Assembly (NCBI GenBank): GCA_018136815.1
Contig: CM030943.1
Coordinates: forward strand, 1,293,975 to 1,357,974
Length of the DNA stretch: 64,000 nt
Reading direction: 5' to 3'
Source of the DNA: Isochrysis galbana
Lineage: Eukaryota; Haptophyta; Isochrysidales; Isochrysidaceae
The position numbers were made by a program, and so were the translations under genes. Below the pieces are notes generated by a model, which ran no database searches, had not been told where the DNA came from, and saw nothing but the letters and a program-made list of their open reading frames with translations. Of this stretch, positions 41,682 through 52,294 are shown piece by piece; the first letter of the stretch is position 1; every line of letters begins with the position of its first letter.

Positions 41682-42817
41682 TAGCCCGGTCACTCACTAT
41701 GGGGGTGCGGAGGGCACCAGCAATTATGGGTAAATGAAGGGCTAAATAAGCTCCCTATAGGTTCCGGTAGGATGGATCAGCAAAAAAAATTGGGGGTTCC
41801 CCGGCGAAATTTTCGAAAAATGCCGAATTTCAGGCCTTCGAAGACGGTGCGCGAAATACAGTCGGGCCCCCTCCGGTATATTTTTAGTGAGGCCCTTCAT
41901 GCGAGGCACAAACATGGAATGACGAGGAAAATTTTGACGCCAACTCACTGGGTCTACAAGGGGTGGTTCTTTGCACACTGGACCCTAAGTCAAACTCATA
42001 ATTTTGCACTTCAATGTGTACGAAAGTATCACAAAACTCAAGACGCTTACGTGAACCACTAGTCACCGAGGGCTAGAGCGGCTAATTTGGCACCGCGACC
42101 GGCTCGGCGTACACCTTTGCGGTGAAGGCGGAGATGAGACGTGAACACGACACACACCAGCTCTCAAGATTTCGGATCAACGCTGGGCGCGAACGCGTGG
42201 GGCCGGGCCAGGAGGCTTTGGGGGTTACAGGCAGGCCCGGAACAGCCGGGTCGCGACCGGCCCGTCGCGCCGCACGGCCACTTGAAGAGCTGCACCTCCA
42301 GGCGTCCAATCGAGCGCTTGTCGACGTCAATAGGGGCCGTGGCCCTGGGCGTCGGGCCGGATCGAATCGAGGCATTCCTGCGGTGCGAGGGGCCAGGATG
42401 GGTTAGTTAGTGCGAGTGTGTGCGACCCTCAAGAACCAGCGTGCGACCTACTAGTGACCCCCCACCCTGCTCGCGAGAGCTCTGGGCTCTGCATGGCCAC
42501 CACCTCCAGGCCATTCTTCGGCCGATCGCGGGCGATCGGACGTCGCGGAAGCTCCGCGTTTCTAATACTGATGCGCCCCACATTCACCACTCTGATTCCC
42601 TTCCGTGAGCGCCCCCCTCAATCTCCCAAAATAGCCCGCCACGCGCGGGGGAAGGGAGGGGAGTCCCTCACCGACGCCATTGCCCTTCGTGGGGTGGGAG
42701 GGGGTGGTTCGGAGGGGGGAGGGAGTTGGCGGGGCAGGTAGGGGGGGACCCTAAGGAATCCTTGGACACCCAGGGGAGGTGGGAAATAGTGGTTAAAAAG
42801 AGTGAGTGACCGGGCTA
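41682..42817. mobile_element. DNA transposon with 17-bp TIRs and 7-bp target duplication
   Basis: Left end tagcccggtcactcact (41682-41698) and right end agtgagtgaccgggcta (42801-42817) are perfect inverted complements. The 7 bases atattag occur directly on both sides (41675-41681 and 42818-42824), as a target-site duplication. Length 1136 bp. Two short frames exist: 41772-42062 (+, 96 residues, basic/aromatic) and 42122-42406 (+). Neither shows a transposase motif, so the copy is probably non-autonomous. A 7-bp duplication is unusual and excludes Tc1/mariner (TA), PIF (3 bp) and typical hAT (8 bp). Confidence 0.85.
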
Positions 42818-42887
42818 ATATTAGCTAGTAGAGCTAAGTGGACACCTTCAAGAATTTTTTTTAGTTTAAGTGCTGCGGGACCGTAGC

Positions 42888-43032
42888 CCTTCGACGGCAG
42901 CGGAGCCCCTCCCCCGCGATGGGGGTGTGCGCGGTTGGCGCATGGCTCGTCCGGTGTACGTGGCTAGGGATGCTAGCTATTTCTAACAAGACCTTCCACA
43001 ATCTACAAGTCTACAAGACTACAATTTCTAAC
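42888..43032 (+). repeat. 120-bp repeat upstream of the PDZ gene
   Basis: Second copy of the 24968-25089 repeat, in the same orientation relative to the next gene. This copy has a small duplication (acaatctacaagtctacaag). Confidence 0.7.
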
Positions 43033-43135
43033 GACGCCCTTCTCGACCCTGCTGCCGGCGCCTGCATCAGGGCTGTGAAAGACGGGGAGGGGGAAGGCTC
43101 TCGCGGCTGGGGCGCGGAGCTGGAACCCCGCCGCT

Positions 43136-43531
43136 ATGGCTCCCTCCTTGCATTTCCAGGGGCTGGATGCCATCGCAACGGACGAGAGTGGCACGGCGCA
43201 CGCGGCCGCGCAGGCACATACTGTGCTGACTGTCACGATCGAGCGCGCGGAATCCCGCAATAGCTTGGGCATCACTGTCCTCTCACAGGGGATCGAAGGT
43301 GCGCCAATCATCTCTCAGGTCAACGAGGGCAGCCTTGCGGAGGGGCGGCTCATGCCAGGGGATCGCATCGTGGAGATAAATGGACAGACGATGAGGGGTG
43401 CAAACGCGACGACTGCCTTCATCCGGACGCTCTGCACTCTGAAAATTACTGTTGAGCGGAGTGAGGCATGCAGGGAAGCAGTCGCGCAACTGAGCTCGAA
43501 CTTGAGCCGCCGCAGCTATGCAGGCAGATAA
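43136..43531 (+). CDS. Single PDZ-domain protein
   Basis: 131 residues from the ATG at 43136, one exon. After an N-terminal tail of about 28 residues, a single PDZ domain spans about 30-112: LTVTIERAESRNSLGITVLSQ carries the carboxylate-binding loop (SLGI in place of GLGF), then APIISQVNEGSLAEGRLMPGDRIVEINGQTM, which is the canonical G-x-L-x-GD-x-I-x-x-INGQ segment, and ATTAFIRTLCTLKITVER closes the domain. PDZ domains bind C-terminal peptides and act in scaffolds. No membrane segment or protease domain is attached, so this is probably a small adaptor. The repeat at 42888-43032 directly precedes it. Confidence 0.85.
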   Translation: MAPSLHFQGLDAIATDESGTAHAAAQAHTVLTVTIERAESRNSLGITVLSQGIEGAPIISQVNEGSLAEGRLMPGDRIVEINGQTMRGANATTAFIRTLCTLKITVERSEACREAVAQLSSNLSRRSYAGR

Positions 43532-44627
43532 TCATCACTGCGCTCGTGCTATCTATGAAGGAAGCATGCTCAGGAAAATGGTAGGAAGTTTTCGATTGGG
43601 AAATGGTCTGGCAAAAACTATTCCTTCTGTATCTCCACCTTTTGGCCACACACCTTCTCTAGATATTCTCACCATGGTCCTGCTCTCCTACAGTGTTCAA
43701 TCTCGATGAAGTGTATTCAAGCCCCCAGGACCACCAGCATACGGAAGCCACCTTATTCAGCATGTGTTGGTGTAAGTGCAATGTGCTACATCTGTGTCTA
43801 GGTGTTAACTATCAGGGTATAGCCGTTGACCGTTGAGCCTAACACGTGTTACTGCTCACTCTTGCACTCGCACTTAAAATTTAATACAAATGCGCCAGCC
43901 CTCTATCTATACGTCAACGAACGAACGTTGCTACCCACCGCAAAATAAGCCGTTGCTGAATGTCCTTGCACTCAACCATCGTTACAACGACAGGGTCATG
44001 GAGCGCGCCACGCTCCCCACCACACGCTTCCGATTTTTTCATACTCATACGGGCCTTTGTCCTGGCTCTCGTCAAATGAAAAATGAGTAAGCAACGGCAA
44101 CGGTGATGAGGCCGAGCATAAAGCGGCTTAGCTTTTAAAGCGAGCAGAGAGTAGGAGAGGCGAGAATGAGAGAAAGGCCTCCACTTCCTTGTTTAGGTGG
44201 TACTACACACACTACGTACAGCCCAGGTGCGTAAGTCACATGCCAGTAAATCGGAATAAGAAAGCAGAGCCTCGACGGCCAATGTCAGGGCGAATCAAGG
44301 GCTAGAGGCGCTAGGGTCCTGCGGCGTCGAACCCCATTCACATGATACTGTTGGCGGAGTTCGATCGGGCGTGTGGGTCGTCTCTTCATCACCATGGAGA
44401 CCTTGCTCGTGCACTTACAAAAACTGCAGCATGCACGGCTTGACAGCAGCAGCTCCTCCCTCCTCGCGGTGGATGGCCACGGAACGCGATTACAAACATC
44501 TCAACCTGAAAATTGTGGGTTTATAGCTCGACGACAAAGACGCAAAACTAGCGCGTATATGCTATGTGGGTGCGGCATATCTAGTTTAGGCAACTTGGAA
44601 GGCCTCATCGGTGGGTGGAAGACGACT
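43532..44627. other. Intergenic, no gene seen
   Basis: Between the convergent 3' ends of the PDZ and coiled-coil genes. Only short ORFs without motifs. Confidence 0.5.
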
Positions 44628-47600
44628 TCACGGAGCCAATTTGACTGCTCTCACGGGCGTCTCAGTTGCACGCATGGTTGAAATGCTGCCGTCTTCCCAT
44701 GCTCTATGATTACTGCTTGTGCCACCGGCATTTCCACACGATACGCGTGTGCTACCACGGCCAACGTCAATGTTCCCTGGCGCGGAGAGAGGCGAACTTC
44801 GACTGAGTGCTATCGAATTCGGGCTTTCGCCTTCGTGACTGGACTGCCAATATGGCGGGGTCGCGGCGAGGCGACCGCTGGAGAGGCGACTGCTACTAGG
44901 GCTGCCGGCATGCCCAGCCCCAGTCTTACACCCGTACGAGGCCGTCTTGGACAGCGCGGCAGCTGATGCTGCTGATGCTGCGGCCGCTGCAGCCACGGCC
45001 TCGGCAATTGAAGAGGCCCTCGAGGCGTTGTTGGGAGACGCGCACGAGGGCGACGGGAAATAAGATTCTGGCCTCGGAGCTAGGGGAGTTCGAGTAATGG
45101 AATTCACGTAGAAAGCCATCTCCTCATACTCTCGCATCTGCTTGTACAGCCGATCCCGTTCGGACATAACATGCTGCCGCCCTGCCTCCACCTCCTGAGT
45201 TGCCTCCCGGAGAAGCCGACACTCCATTTGAACCTCCTCCAACCTGGTTGCGGCTTGAGTACATGCTGCGGCACTCTCTTCTTCCATTTCCTTGAGCTGC
45301 CTCTTTAGCGCGGCCTTCTCGGCTCCCATGCACGTAGCCGCCTCACGTGCTGAGATTGCCGACTCAAGAGCGTCCTGTCGCGCTCGATGAAGAGCAGCGG
45401 CACCAGCAGCAAGCTCCTGTTCCAACGCGGCACGTCCATTGAGTAGCTCGCGTTCGCGAGCTTCTACTGCCAATGCACGCGCCTGCAACGCCGCAACACG
45501 CGCGTCGGCGGCACCAAGTTTGAAGCGCAGATCCTTAAGAGTCTCGCGCTCCAACGCCAGCTCCTCTCGAGTAGCACGCGACGACGACAGTGCAAACGCC
45601 TTTTCCACCTCGAGAGCATCGATGCGTTTCTGGGCACTCTGGAGCGCCTCATTGGCCTCACGCGCATCACGGGCCATGGCGCTACGTGACTCTTCCAGCG
45701 TCGCGCGCAGCCGATGTACCTCGTCAGTGGCACTTCGACGCTCTGCGCGCTCAGCAGACAACGCCTCCCGCGCCTTCGAGGCTCCATCTACCTCTTCCGT
45801 CAGGGCTGTATCAAGCGCACGCCGCTCCTCTGCCGCCTTCTCTACCAACGCGCGGGTTTCTGCTAGCCTTGCTTCGAGAGCCTCGACACGCTTGGCGGCG
45901 GTAGAAGAGACTTCTCGCTCGCGCTCCCGTGCCGCGTCTGCCGCCAACTCGGCTGCCTTCAAGTCGGATCGGGTGTGGTTGAGCGCGTCTGCAACATCTC
46001 GCACCTCGGCTTGCGTTGCAGCGAGGGAGCGTTCAGCTGCCGCTGCCCGGCGCTCAGTCGCGCTGAGGCGCTCGAGGGCCATTGCTTTGGCCGTTGTCAC
46101 TTCGTGAATCTCGCGTGCAAGGGATTCACACCTATAGCCAGGGTTTCACCAAGAGAATATGTGAAGGTGCTGGGGACACTTTGCACACTGACCAAAAGGG
46201 TGCCTTGGCGAGGCTCGCCTCTAGAGGGAACTGAGAGCTCACACCTGGCGACGATGGCGAGTTGTTCGGCACTCACGGTGGCCAACCTTTCCGCGTTCGC
46301 GGTGGCCGCTCGTCGCTCCTCCTCTCTCTCATCGAGCAACGTCGACAAGCGCGCCTCCGCCACCGCTACAGCATCACGCAGTGCAGCTCTCTCTTCTGCC
46401 GCTGCCTCGGTCGCACGTGCAGCCCGCAACTCGACGGCCTGCAGCCGCTCACTCAGACGGGATGCATCGCTCCTAGCAGCATCGGCTGCGGCCCTAGCAT
46501 CTTCGAGAGCCAAGATGAGTTCTTCTTGCTTCGAAGCCGCCACTGCTACCAATGCCTTCTGCTCGGAAAGCTCAGTCTGCGCACGTGTAGCGGCTGTCTG
46601 GGATGCTTCAGCAGCAGCTTGGCGCTCTCTTCTACCGGAGTCGACCTCGCTCATCAGGTGTGCTCGCTCGTCTCGCCATTCCTCGTAGGCGCTTTCGAAT
46701 TGGTGAATGCGGTCGGCAGCGGTAGCCAACTTGGCCGACAGCACTGCCGCCTCTTCCTGTGCGCTCGCCACTTGTGACTCGGCCACACGATGCGCCGCTT
46801 GGGCTTGCTGCAAGGCGGCCGCCGTCGCGGCTGCTTTTTCCAGAGCCGCACTATGTGCGGCAGCAAGAGAGTCCGCACGCGCTGCCGCTTCACGAGCTGA
46901 CCCCTCAGCCTTCCGTGCCTCGGCAGCGAGAGCCGCGTTTTCTGCTTGCGAGCTTGCCTGCACCTGGCGTAGCCGCGCCTCAATGGATGTGCGAGCGTCA
47001 ATGGCAGCGCGTGCGGTGTCTGCAGCTGCTGCCGCTTCACTCACCTTGACCTCGGCAGTCTCGCGCGCCTGACGGATAATAAGAGGCGGAAAGCAGGAGG
47101 TAATGATAGCTGGCCTTGCCGGCGATGGATGTTGCATCTCAATGTTCGTGGCCAGCACGCTCTGCTTGCGCGTATGCTGTGGTCACACCTGCTGCAATTT
47201 GCCTCTCTCGCGCTCGGTCTCTTCTCGGGCTGATCGCACCGCCCTCTCAGCAGCATCGAGCTTCGAAGCCGTCGCTTCACGCTGCCTCTCGAGCTCACGG
47301 GCTGCGGCGGTTGCTGCAGCCTCAAGCCGCCGACAATGCTCTGCCAACTCACAGCGCTCTGCGGCCTCCGCGCTCGCCTGTGCGCGAGCCGTCTTGGCAT
47401 TTATCGCCGCCTCCTCAGAAGCACGAGCGCAGCTGGCTGCGCGCTCTTCCGCAGTACTCACCCGTGATACGAGCGCCTCTTTGTCCCGACGCATTTGCAC
47501 CAACTCATCCTCGAGGCGGCGAGCCGCCGCCATTGCCGCTTCCCGCTCTGAGCGGGCTTCAGCCACCTGGTCGAGCGCCGCCGCTTTCTCTTTGAGCAGA

Positions 47601-48117
47601 AGCTCTTTCTGACGGATCACTTCGCGCAACCGGCTTTCAATCACCTCGCGCTGAGCCATCATCGCAGACCTAATGTGCAGGGATGAACAAGATGCACGGG
47701 TCATGTCGTCATATGGCGCAAGGCTCAAACAGATCAGTTGGCTGATGCGACGATTCAGAGGCAGAGGGTAGAAGACAAGAGCCGCAGAGCGCACTTCTCG
47801 CCGGTGAGCGACTGCTCGGCGAGACGCAACGCCTCTTCGAGCGCACGCCTCTCCACAAGGAATTCTGTTGTGTCTGCACGGGTTGCCTCTACAGCAACCG
47901 AGGGCTCAAGCACGAGGGGCAGCCGGGAGAGCTTGTGCAACTCGTGCAACCGCTCTTCATGCGTCTGTTTCAACGACGCAAGAGCGGTGCTGTCATGTCT
48001 AAGCTGGCGGATTCGGTCGTCCTCCCTGGCTAGGGCGCCGGGAGATGCGCCTCTCCGTGCGGGTGTGGTGCACGAGTAGCCCGATGCAGGCGAGTAGAGG
48101 CCAGGCGTCGACCACAT
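44628..48117 (-). CDS. Long coiled-coil protein, four exons
   Basis: Exons 48117-47795, 47669-47189, 47068-46245 and 46131-44628 join in frame at every junction, giving about 1043 residues. The N-terminal 40 residues are Ser/Pro/Arg-rich (STPGLYSPASGYSCTTPARR). Residues 45 to about 890 are almost continuous heptad sequence, very rich in Ala, Glu, Arg and Lys, for example ESRLREVIRQKELLLKEKAA and EERRALDTALTEEVDGASKA. A short conserved-looking end of the rod (QMREYEEMAFYVNSITRTPL) is followed by about 140 residues of Ser/Ala/Pro-rich tail. This is a structural or tethering protein such as a cytoskeletal, basal-body or Golgi coiled coil. Coiled-coil composition gives no specific homology, so the function stays open. 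Confidence 0.82.
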
Positions 48118-49085
48118 CCTCTCGATTGTCTCCTGGCCCGTAGTCTGCCCCCCCCCCCCTGCGCGCTTCCCACAGGCCGCCTTTCCCTCTTTCCTCTCTC
48201 TTTGTTGCTGTCTCTCCTTCCTAGCTCTCTCTCCACCTTGCAGGAAGCAGGGATGTGCCACCGCCTCAGTGAGAGAGACCCACAACGAGCGAGGGCGAGG
48301 AGCGAGGAGGTGTGAAACAGGGTACTGCGAGGAGGGGAAGAGTCCGCGCGGACGCCCCGTGCCGGCGGAGGGCGGGGAGGAGAGAGCCGGGGGGGGGAGG
48401 CGAGCTGCGACCCGATGCTCTTGCTGACTTTCCCCGCGGCGGGTGGAGGCACTTCGCGCGCTTGCCCTCTTTTCTCTTCTCTTCTCTTTCTCCCACCTCT
48501 CCCCCCCCCCCCCCCCCCCGGCCCTCCTAAAACCCCTTCAAATCCTGTCTCACAAGAAGACGTTATGATTTGTGTTCTTATTCCTAGCTAGACGAGTGGC
48601 GACGTGAGTGTGAAAAAGGTGTGCAGGAATTGTTCGAAGAAAACTGCCCAACCATGACACCATGACATGGAACTGGTGTTCGAAGCGCGGAAACAGGAAT
48701 TGCTCAACAGTTTCCGAATGCCTCAACCCACGGTGCCTCGGCTCCTCTCGCTCATTCAGGAAGCAGGGAATTGCCCCTCTTGCAAAATCTTCACCTTCAC
48801 ACCCAACTACAACTGCAATTCATCACCACATCAGTCGACCGCAGTTCGATGTGCGCTTCCGAACGTGTGGCCTCTCAAGGTTCATGGAAGCCATTCTCCA
48901 AGTCGTGTTTATCAATCTGCTTGGTGCTTGGCGATTGCCCGTTACCGATTCTTCGCGTGGGCCCCACGTGGAAGGTGCTGACCGACTAAGCGTCGGAAGT
49001 GTGAATGAAGTGTCCACACGAACCTGAACCTGGGGTGTTAACCACCCACAATGGGAGAGCATCACGAACCTGTGCCGACAACTGG
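48118..49085. other. Intergenic with C/G runs, no gene seen
   Basis: Upstream region of the coiled-coil gene. A C run lies at about 48503-48520; 48540-49080 has short ORFs without motifs. Confidence 0.5.
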
Positions 49086-49091
49086 GCGTGA

Positions 49092-49305
49092 AGTCGCGTT
49101 CCGTCAAAAGAGGGCCAGGTCATAGTTTATAGTTTTGTTTTCGCTCAGAATGTTATGTTAGTATAGGCGCGAGGACGCGGCGCGTGCGCATAGCAACTTT
49201 TTCCCCCACGGTACCCCACTTTTCGTCACGGAACACCTGCGGCTGAGCAGCCTAACTAAGTCTTCATCTTCTTCGTCTTTTTCAAACAAAACTATTGTTA
49301 TAGTT
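49092..49305 (+). repeat. Terminal block of repeat family, second copy
   Basis: 49092-49216 repeats 39636-39752 (aagtcgcgttccgtcaaaag to cgcatagcaacttttt and the ggtacccc end). It is followed at 49261 by cttcatcttcttcgtctttt, the antisense of the basic tail of the unknown element protein, then aactattgttatagtt, the 5' word of the next copy. A third, shorter copy of aagtcgcgttccgtcaaaag is at 49962. Confidence 0.75.
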
Positions 49306-49311
49306 CGAGCG

Positions 49312-50028
49312 ATGGAGCGCGCGCCGACCGCTCCCGATCCCCAGCCTCCCGCCGTCACGACGCCCCACAGGGGCCGCCCCAAGCCGCCGGAGCCGAAGCG
49401 CTCGCAGGCCGCCCCACTGACTGACAGCGACGTCGATATGATCCTCCCACCCTCGCCTCCCCACCAGGCGCAGAAGCAGGGAACAGGGAGGGCCCTGTTC
49501 CCTGCAGACCAGCAGGGCCAGACTCTGGCTCTGCCGCCTGCCCCCACTGGCCTGTTGGCCCATCAAGGACTCCCCATGGTGGGTGGCAGCCTGGCTGCCA
49601 CCCCCATGGTGGCAACTCCTACCAGCAGTGCACCCCTCGTGGGCGGGCACTACACACAACAAACAATTCTTGGGGCCTTTACGGCTTCCAACCCTCTGAA
49701 CAACACTGCACAGAAGTCATACGCTGAGGCGGCCGGCCCCAAAGGAAAGCACCCCCATGAAGCAAGGCAAGCTCCACCTCCATCTTCCCAACAGCCCCAG
49801 CCGCCCTCGCGTAAGCGAGCGGACCCACAGTCGGACCCAAAGCCGACTCCACCCGTAGCCACACAATTCGCTTCTCCCCCTCATGGTCAAGATGAGGAGG
49901 AAGAACCGGAGGATACTCCATTCTACATTCAGCTAGCACAGCTAGCGGAGGACAAGAAGGAAGTCGCGTTCCGTCAAAAGAGGACCAGGTGGTTTTTCAC
50001 ACATATCTGTTTTCTTTTTAGTTATTAA
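49312..50028 (+). CDS. ORF1/gag-like protein of repeat family (copy 2)
   Basis: 238 codons from the ATG at 49312. The product is Pro/Ala/Gln-rich: MERAPTAPDPQPPAVTTPH, RRGRPKPPEP-type basic patches, a Pro/Gln-rich middle, and an acidic end (DEEEEPEDTPFYIQLAQLAED) followed by KKEVAFRQKRTRW. The last word is encoded by the repeat block aagtcgcgttccgtcaaaag, after which the frame reads into unrelated sequence and stops, so the 3' end is truncated. There is no zinc knuckle. Position just upstream of LINE RT sequence suggests an ORF1-like protein, but the two are separated by an antisense fragment. Confidence 0.45.
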   Translation: MERAPTAPDPQPPAVTTPHRGRPKPPEPKRSQAAPLTDSDVDMILPPSPPHQAQKQGTGRALFPADQQGQTLALPPAPTGLLAHQGLPMVGGSLAATPMVATPTSSAPLVGGHYTQQTILGAFTASNPLNNTAQKSYAEAAGPKGKHPHEARQAPPPSSQQPQPPSRKRADPQSDPKPTPPVATQFASPPHGQDEEEEPEDTPFYIQLAQLAEDKKEVAFRQKRTRWFFTHICFLFSY

Positions 50029-50110
50029 CAACAGTGGTACAAAACAAAGCTATTCACGCTTGCCCCCCCCCCCCCCCGCTTTCCTGTCAACACGCAGTGA
50101 CTCTCCCCAG

Positions 50111-50432
50111 TTATGCGTGTTGAGTTTTCATCTTCTTCGTCTTTTTCTCACACCCCTCTTCCTCGATGGCGACGATGTCGTTCGGCTGATCTTGGATGGC
50201 GAGGTCTGTGATGCGTGAGAGGACGCTTGGTCGGTCCTGCATGTAGAGCTTGCCCGCTGTTCGGCGCACTTGCGCCATGGGATTCGTTTCAGCGTAGTCG
50301 ACCGCCATGATGTATTCCATGCAGAGGTACGCGAGGGCGGCCTGCTCTCCAATGTATCTGGTCTTTGGGACTGGGATCTTGTCGTACTCGTCGGAGTAGT
50401 CGCCGACGAGCATGAGGGTTGCCTTGCACCAA
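50111..50432 (-). pseudogene. Truncated copy of the unknown element protein
   Basis: Minus-strand frame from about 50413 to the stop at 50111 encodes about 100 residues aligning with the C-terminal half of the protein at 39757-40335: MLVGDYSDEYDKIP, YIGEQAALAYLCMEYIMAV, VRRTAGKLYMQDR, CEKKTKKMKTQHA. The match stops at about 50432 (accaacgg), where LINE sequence begins on the other strand. The 5' half is missing. Confidence 0.7.
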
Positions 50433-51589
50433 CGGCAGCGGACGCTAGGAAGGCCCAGATGGTGGAGGTGCCCGGAGCAGCCCGGCCGGAGGTCATAGCT
50501 GAACTCAATCGTAAGGTAGTAGACAAAAGACGCACGTTCACACCAGCCCCGACACTAGCGGAAAATATCATAAGAGCGGAGGAGCTCGTTACGAAACAGT
50601 TTTTCAAAAGATTCACACCCAGACACGCCAATGGAGACATCCCGGCGATGTTTGCCGGGGTGAGGTGGGATGACCCACAACCAACCCTAGAGGAAGACAA
50701 TGTTGTTACGGAAAATAGCGCCATTTTGGCTTCGCTGCGGAGCTACTACGTGTGGCTTTTCGACGAGAAGATATCGCAAGACGCAGCACCTCTCCTTCAC
50801 GCGCTCCAGCGGCAACAGATACCGCAGAGCCACAGATCCTTTCTAGACAAGCCTATCGGCTACTCCGAGATCGTTAGAGCGATACGACAAATGGCGAAGG
50901 GCAAATCCACAGGACCGGACGGCATACCGATGGAATTCTATCAAAGCTTCGAGAAGCTCGTGGCCCCGCACCTGATGCAAATGTTTCGGGAGGCATACCG
51001 GGTAGGAGCCCTACCGGAAGACACGTGCTCAGGAGATATAGCGCTGCTCTATAAGAGCGGGGACGCTAGGGACCCGAGGAACTACAGACCCATCACACTC
51101 CTTCAAACCGATTACAAAATCCTAGCTAAGGTTTTAGCCAACAGACTCAAGAGAACGATTCATACGATAATATCCAAGGAACAAGTGGGTTTTGTGCCTA
51201 GGCGGATGATAGGCGAGGCCACCCATCTTCTCAAGTTAGTGCAAGCATACTTGGAGGACGCGGATGAGGAGGGTCTAGCCCTCGCGATAGACTGGGAGAA
51301 AGCTTTCGATAGAGTTAGCTGGGATTACTACCATAAAGCGATACGAGCGTTGGGCTTCGGCCCCGGATACTCTAGATGGCTAGCACTATTAACAAACGTA
51401 GACTCACTCCCAACCCGATGGATCAAGACCAATGGGAGACGCAGTAACCCCTTCACGATACACTGCGGCATGCCTCAAGGGTGCCCGCTGTCGCCCCTCG
51501 CTTTTCTCCTGGTGGCCGAAGGCTTAACACGCTTAGTCAACGCCGACCCGGAAATGAGACCTAGATATCTCAGATATCTAGGTATCTAG
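50433..51589 (+). pseudogene. LINE reverse transcriptase, truncated before YADD
   Basis: The frame (open from 50270, but LINE-like only from about 50433) contains non-LTR RT motifs in order: MAKGKSTGPDGIPMEFYQSF, RDPRNYRPITLLQTDYKILA, KVLANRLKRTIHTIISKEQVGFVP, palm motif A LALAIDWEKAFDRVSWDYY, and motif B CGMPQGCPLSPLAFLLVAEGL. The pattern is that of L1-like LINEs. The frame stops at 51587 in a run of tatctaggtatctag, before motif C (the YADD box with two catalytic Asp) and the C-terminal domains. No endonuclease is seen upstream. The copy is 5'- and 3'-truncated and cannot be active. Confidence 0.85.
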
Positions 51590-51705
51590 GACGGAATATG
51601 CAGTATCTACATCTACCTAGATGGCAGTTGGCAGTTGGACACTATCTATATCTACCTAGATGGCAGTTGGGCACTATCTACGTGTCCCTAGATGGGGCTC
51701 TTCGG
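51575..51705. repeat. Tandem ctacctagatggcagttgg repeat
   Basis: Three or four diverged copies of a unit of about 33-45 bp (actatctatatctacctag then atggcagttggg). It begins exactly where the LINE frame ends, so it may mark the junction created by the truncation. Confidence 0.75.
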
Positions 51706-51745
51706 GGGGTATTCCACGCCTTACTCAGCGCTTGTCCCTGCGCCG

Positions 51746-52193
51746 CTAGAGGGCGCGGCCGGCGCCATACTCGCGGCCATCACCTATGCGGGTGCAGCCA
51801 AGCTGCAAACGCTTCTTCAGCTCCTCCAGCTTGTATCCGTAGAGCTCGCCCTCGTCGGTTGGCGGATGCCTCGGCGAATCGGGGTTGTTGGCCTCCCCCT
51901 CTCCCTCTCCGTCGCTCTTTTCTTCCCCCGGAACACGTGGCAAAGGTACGACGACTCGGCGTATGCGGTCGAGGGTCTCCTCGCCCATGTGATTTAATGT
52001 GCTTCTCCCAGTATGTGAAGCGCTGCCTGTCTATCCCAAAAGCGCTCGCCCATTGCGCCTTCGTCTTGCGCTTCGAGTGGTCGGCGCGCGGGTGGTACCA
52101 GCATACCAACAGCATATGGCGTGCAGAGCCTGCTGCTTCTGCTTCGTATCTTCCGACGAGAGGGTGCAACTCGAGGTTCCCTTTTTTTGTCAC
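51746..52193 (-). pseudogene. Possible HTH protein (ORF X), frameshifted
   Basis: Minus strand from the ATG at 52193: TKKGNLELHPLVGRYEAEAAG, then a helix-turn-helix-like segment (KRKTKAQWASAFGIDRQRFT, YWEKHI). From about 51990 the reading continues sensibly in another frame (MGEETLDRIRRVVVPLPRVPG, then ELYGYKLEELKKRLQLG). A one-base shift near cacattaaatcacatg or a missed splice would explain this. The start is repeated at 53401 on the other strand (RKKQPNLRLHPLGG). If real it could be a DNA-binding protein associated with the two-TM genes. Confidence 0.4.
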
Positions 52194-52294
52194 GCCCCTC
52201 CCGGCTTTTTAGGTATATAATTTCTACTGACCCCTAACTTCGCCCCTAACTCGGGGGTTGACCGCGCGCAAACAAACATAAACACGGGGACCCA

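Noticed and set aside
45439-47612. Ser/Ala/Arg-rich plus-strand ORFs
   Set aside because: Antisense shadows of the coiled-coil gene; the minus-strand exons splice perfectly in frame.
50270-50432. N-terminal 54 codons of the LINE-bearing frame
   Set aside because: They are antisense to the truncated element protein, so they are not LINE sequence.
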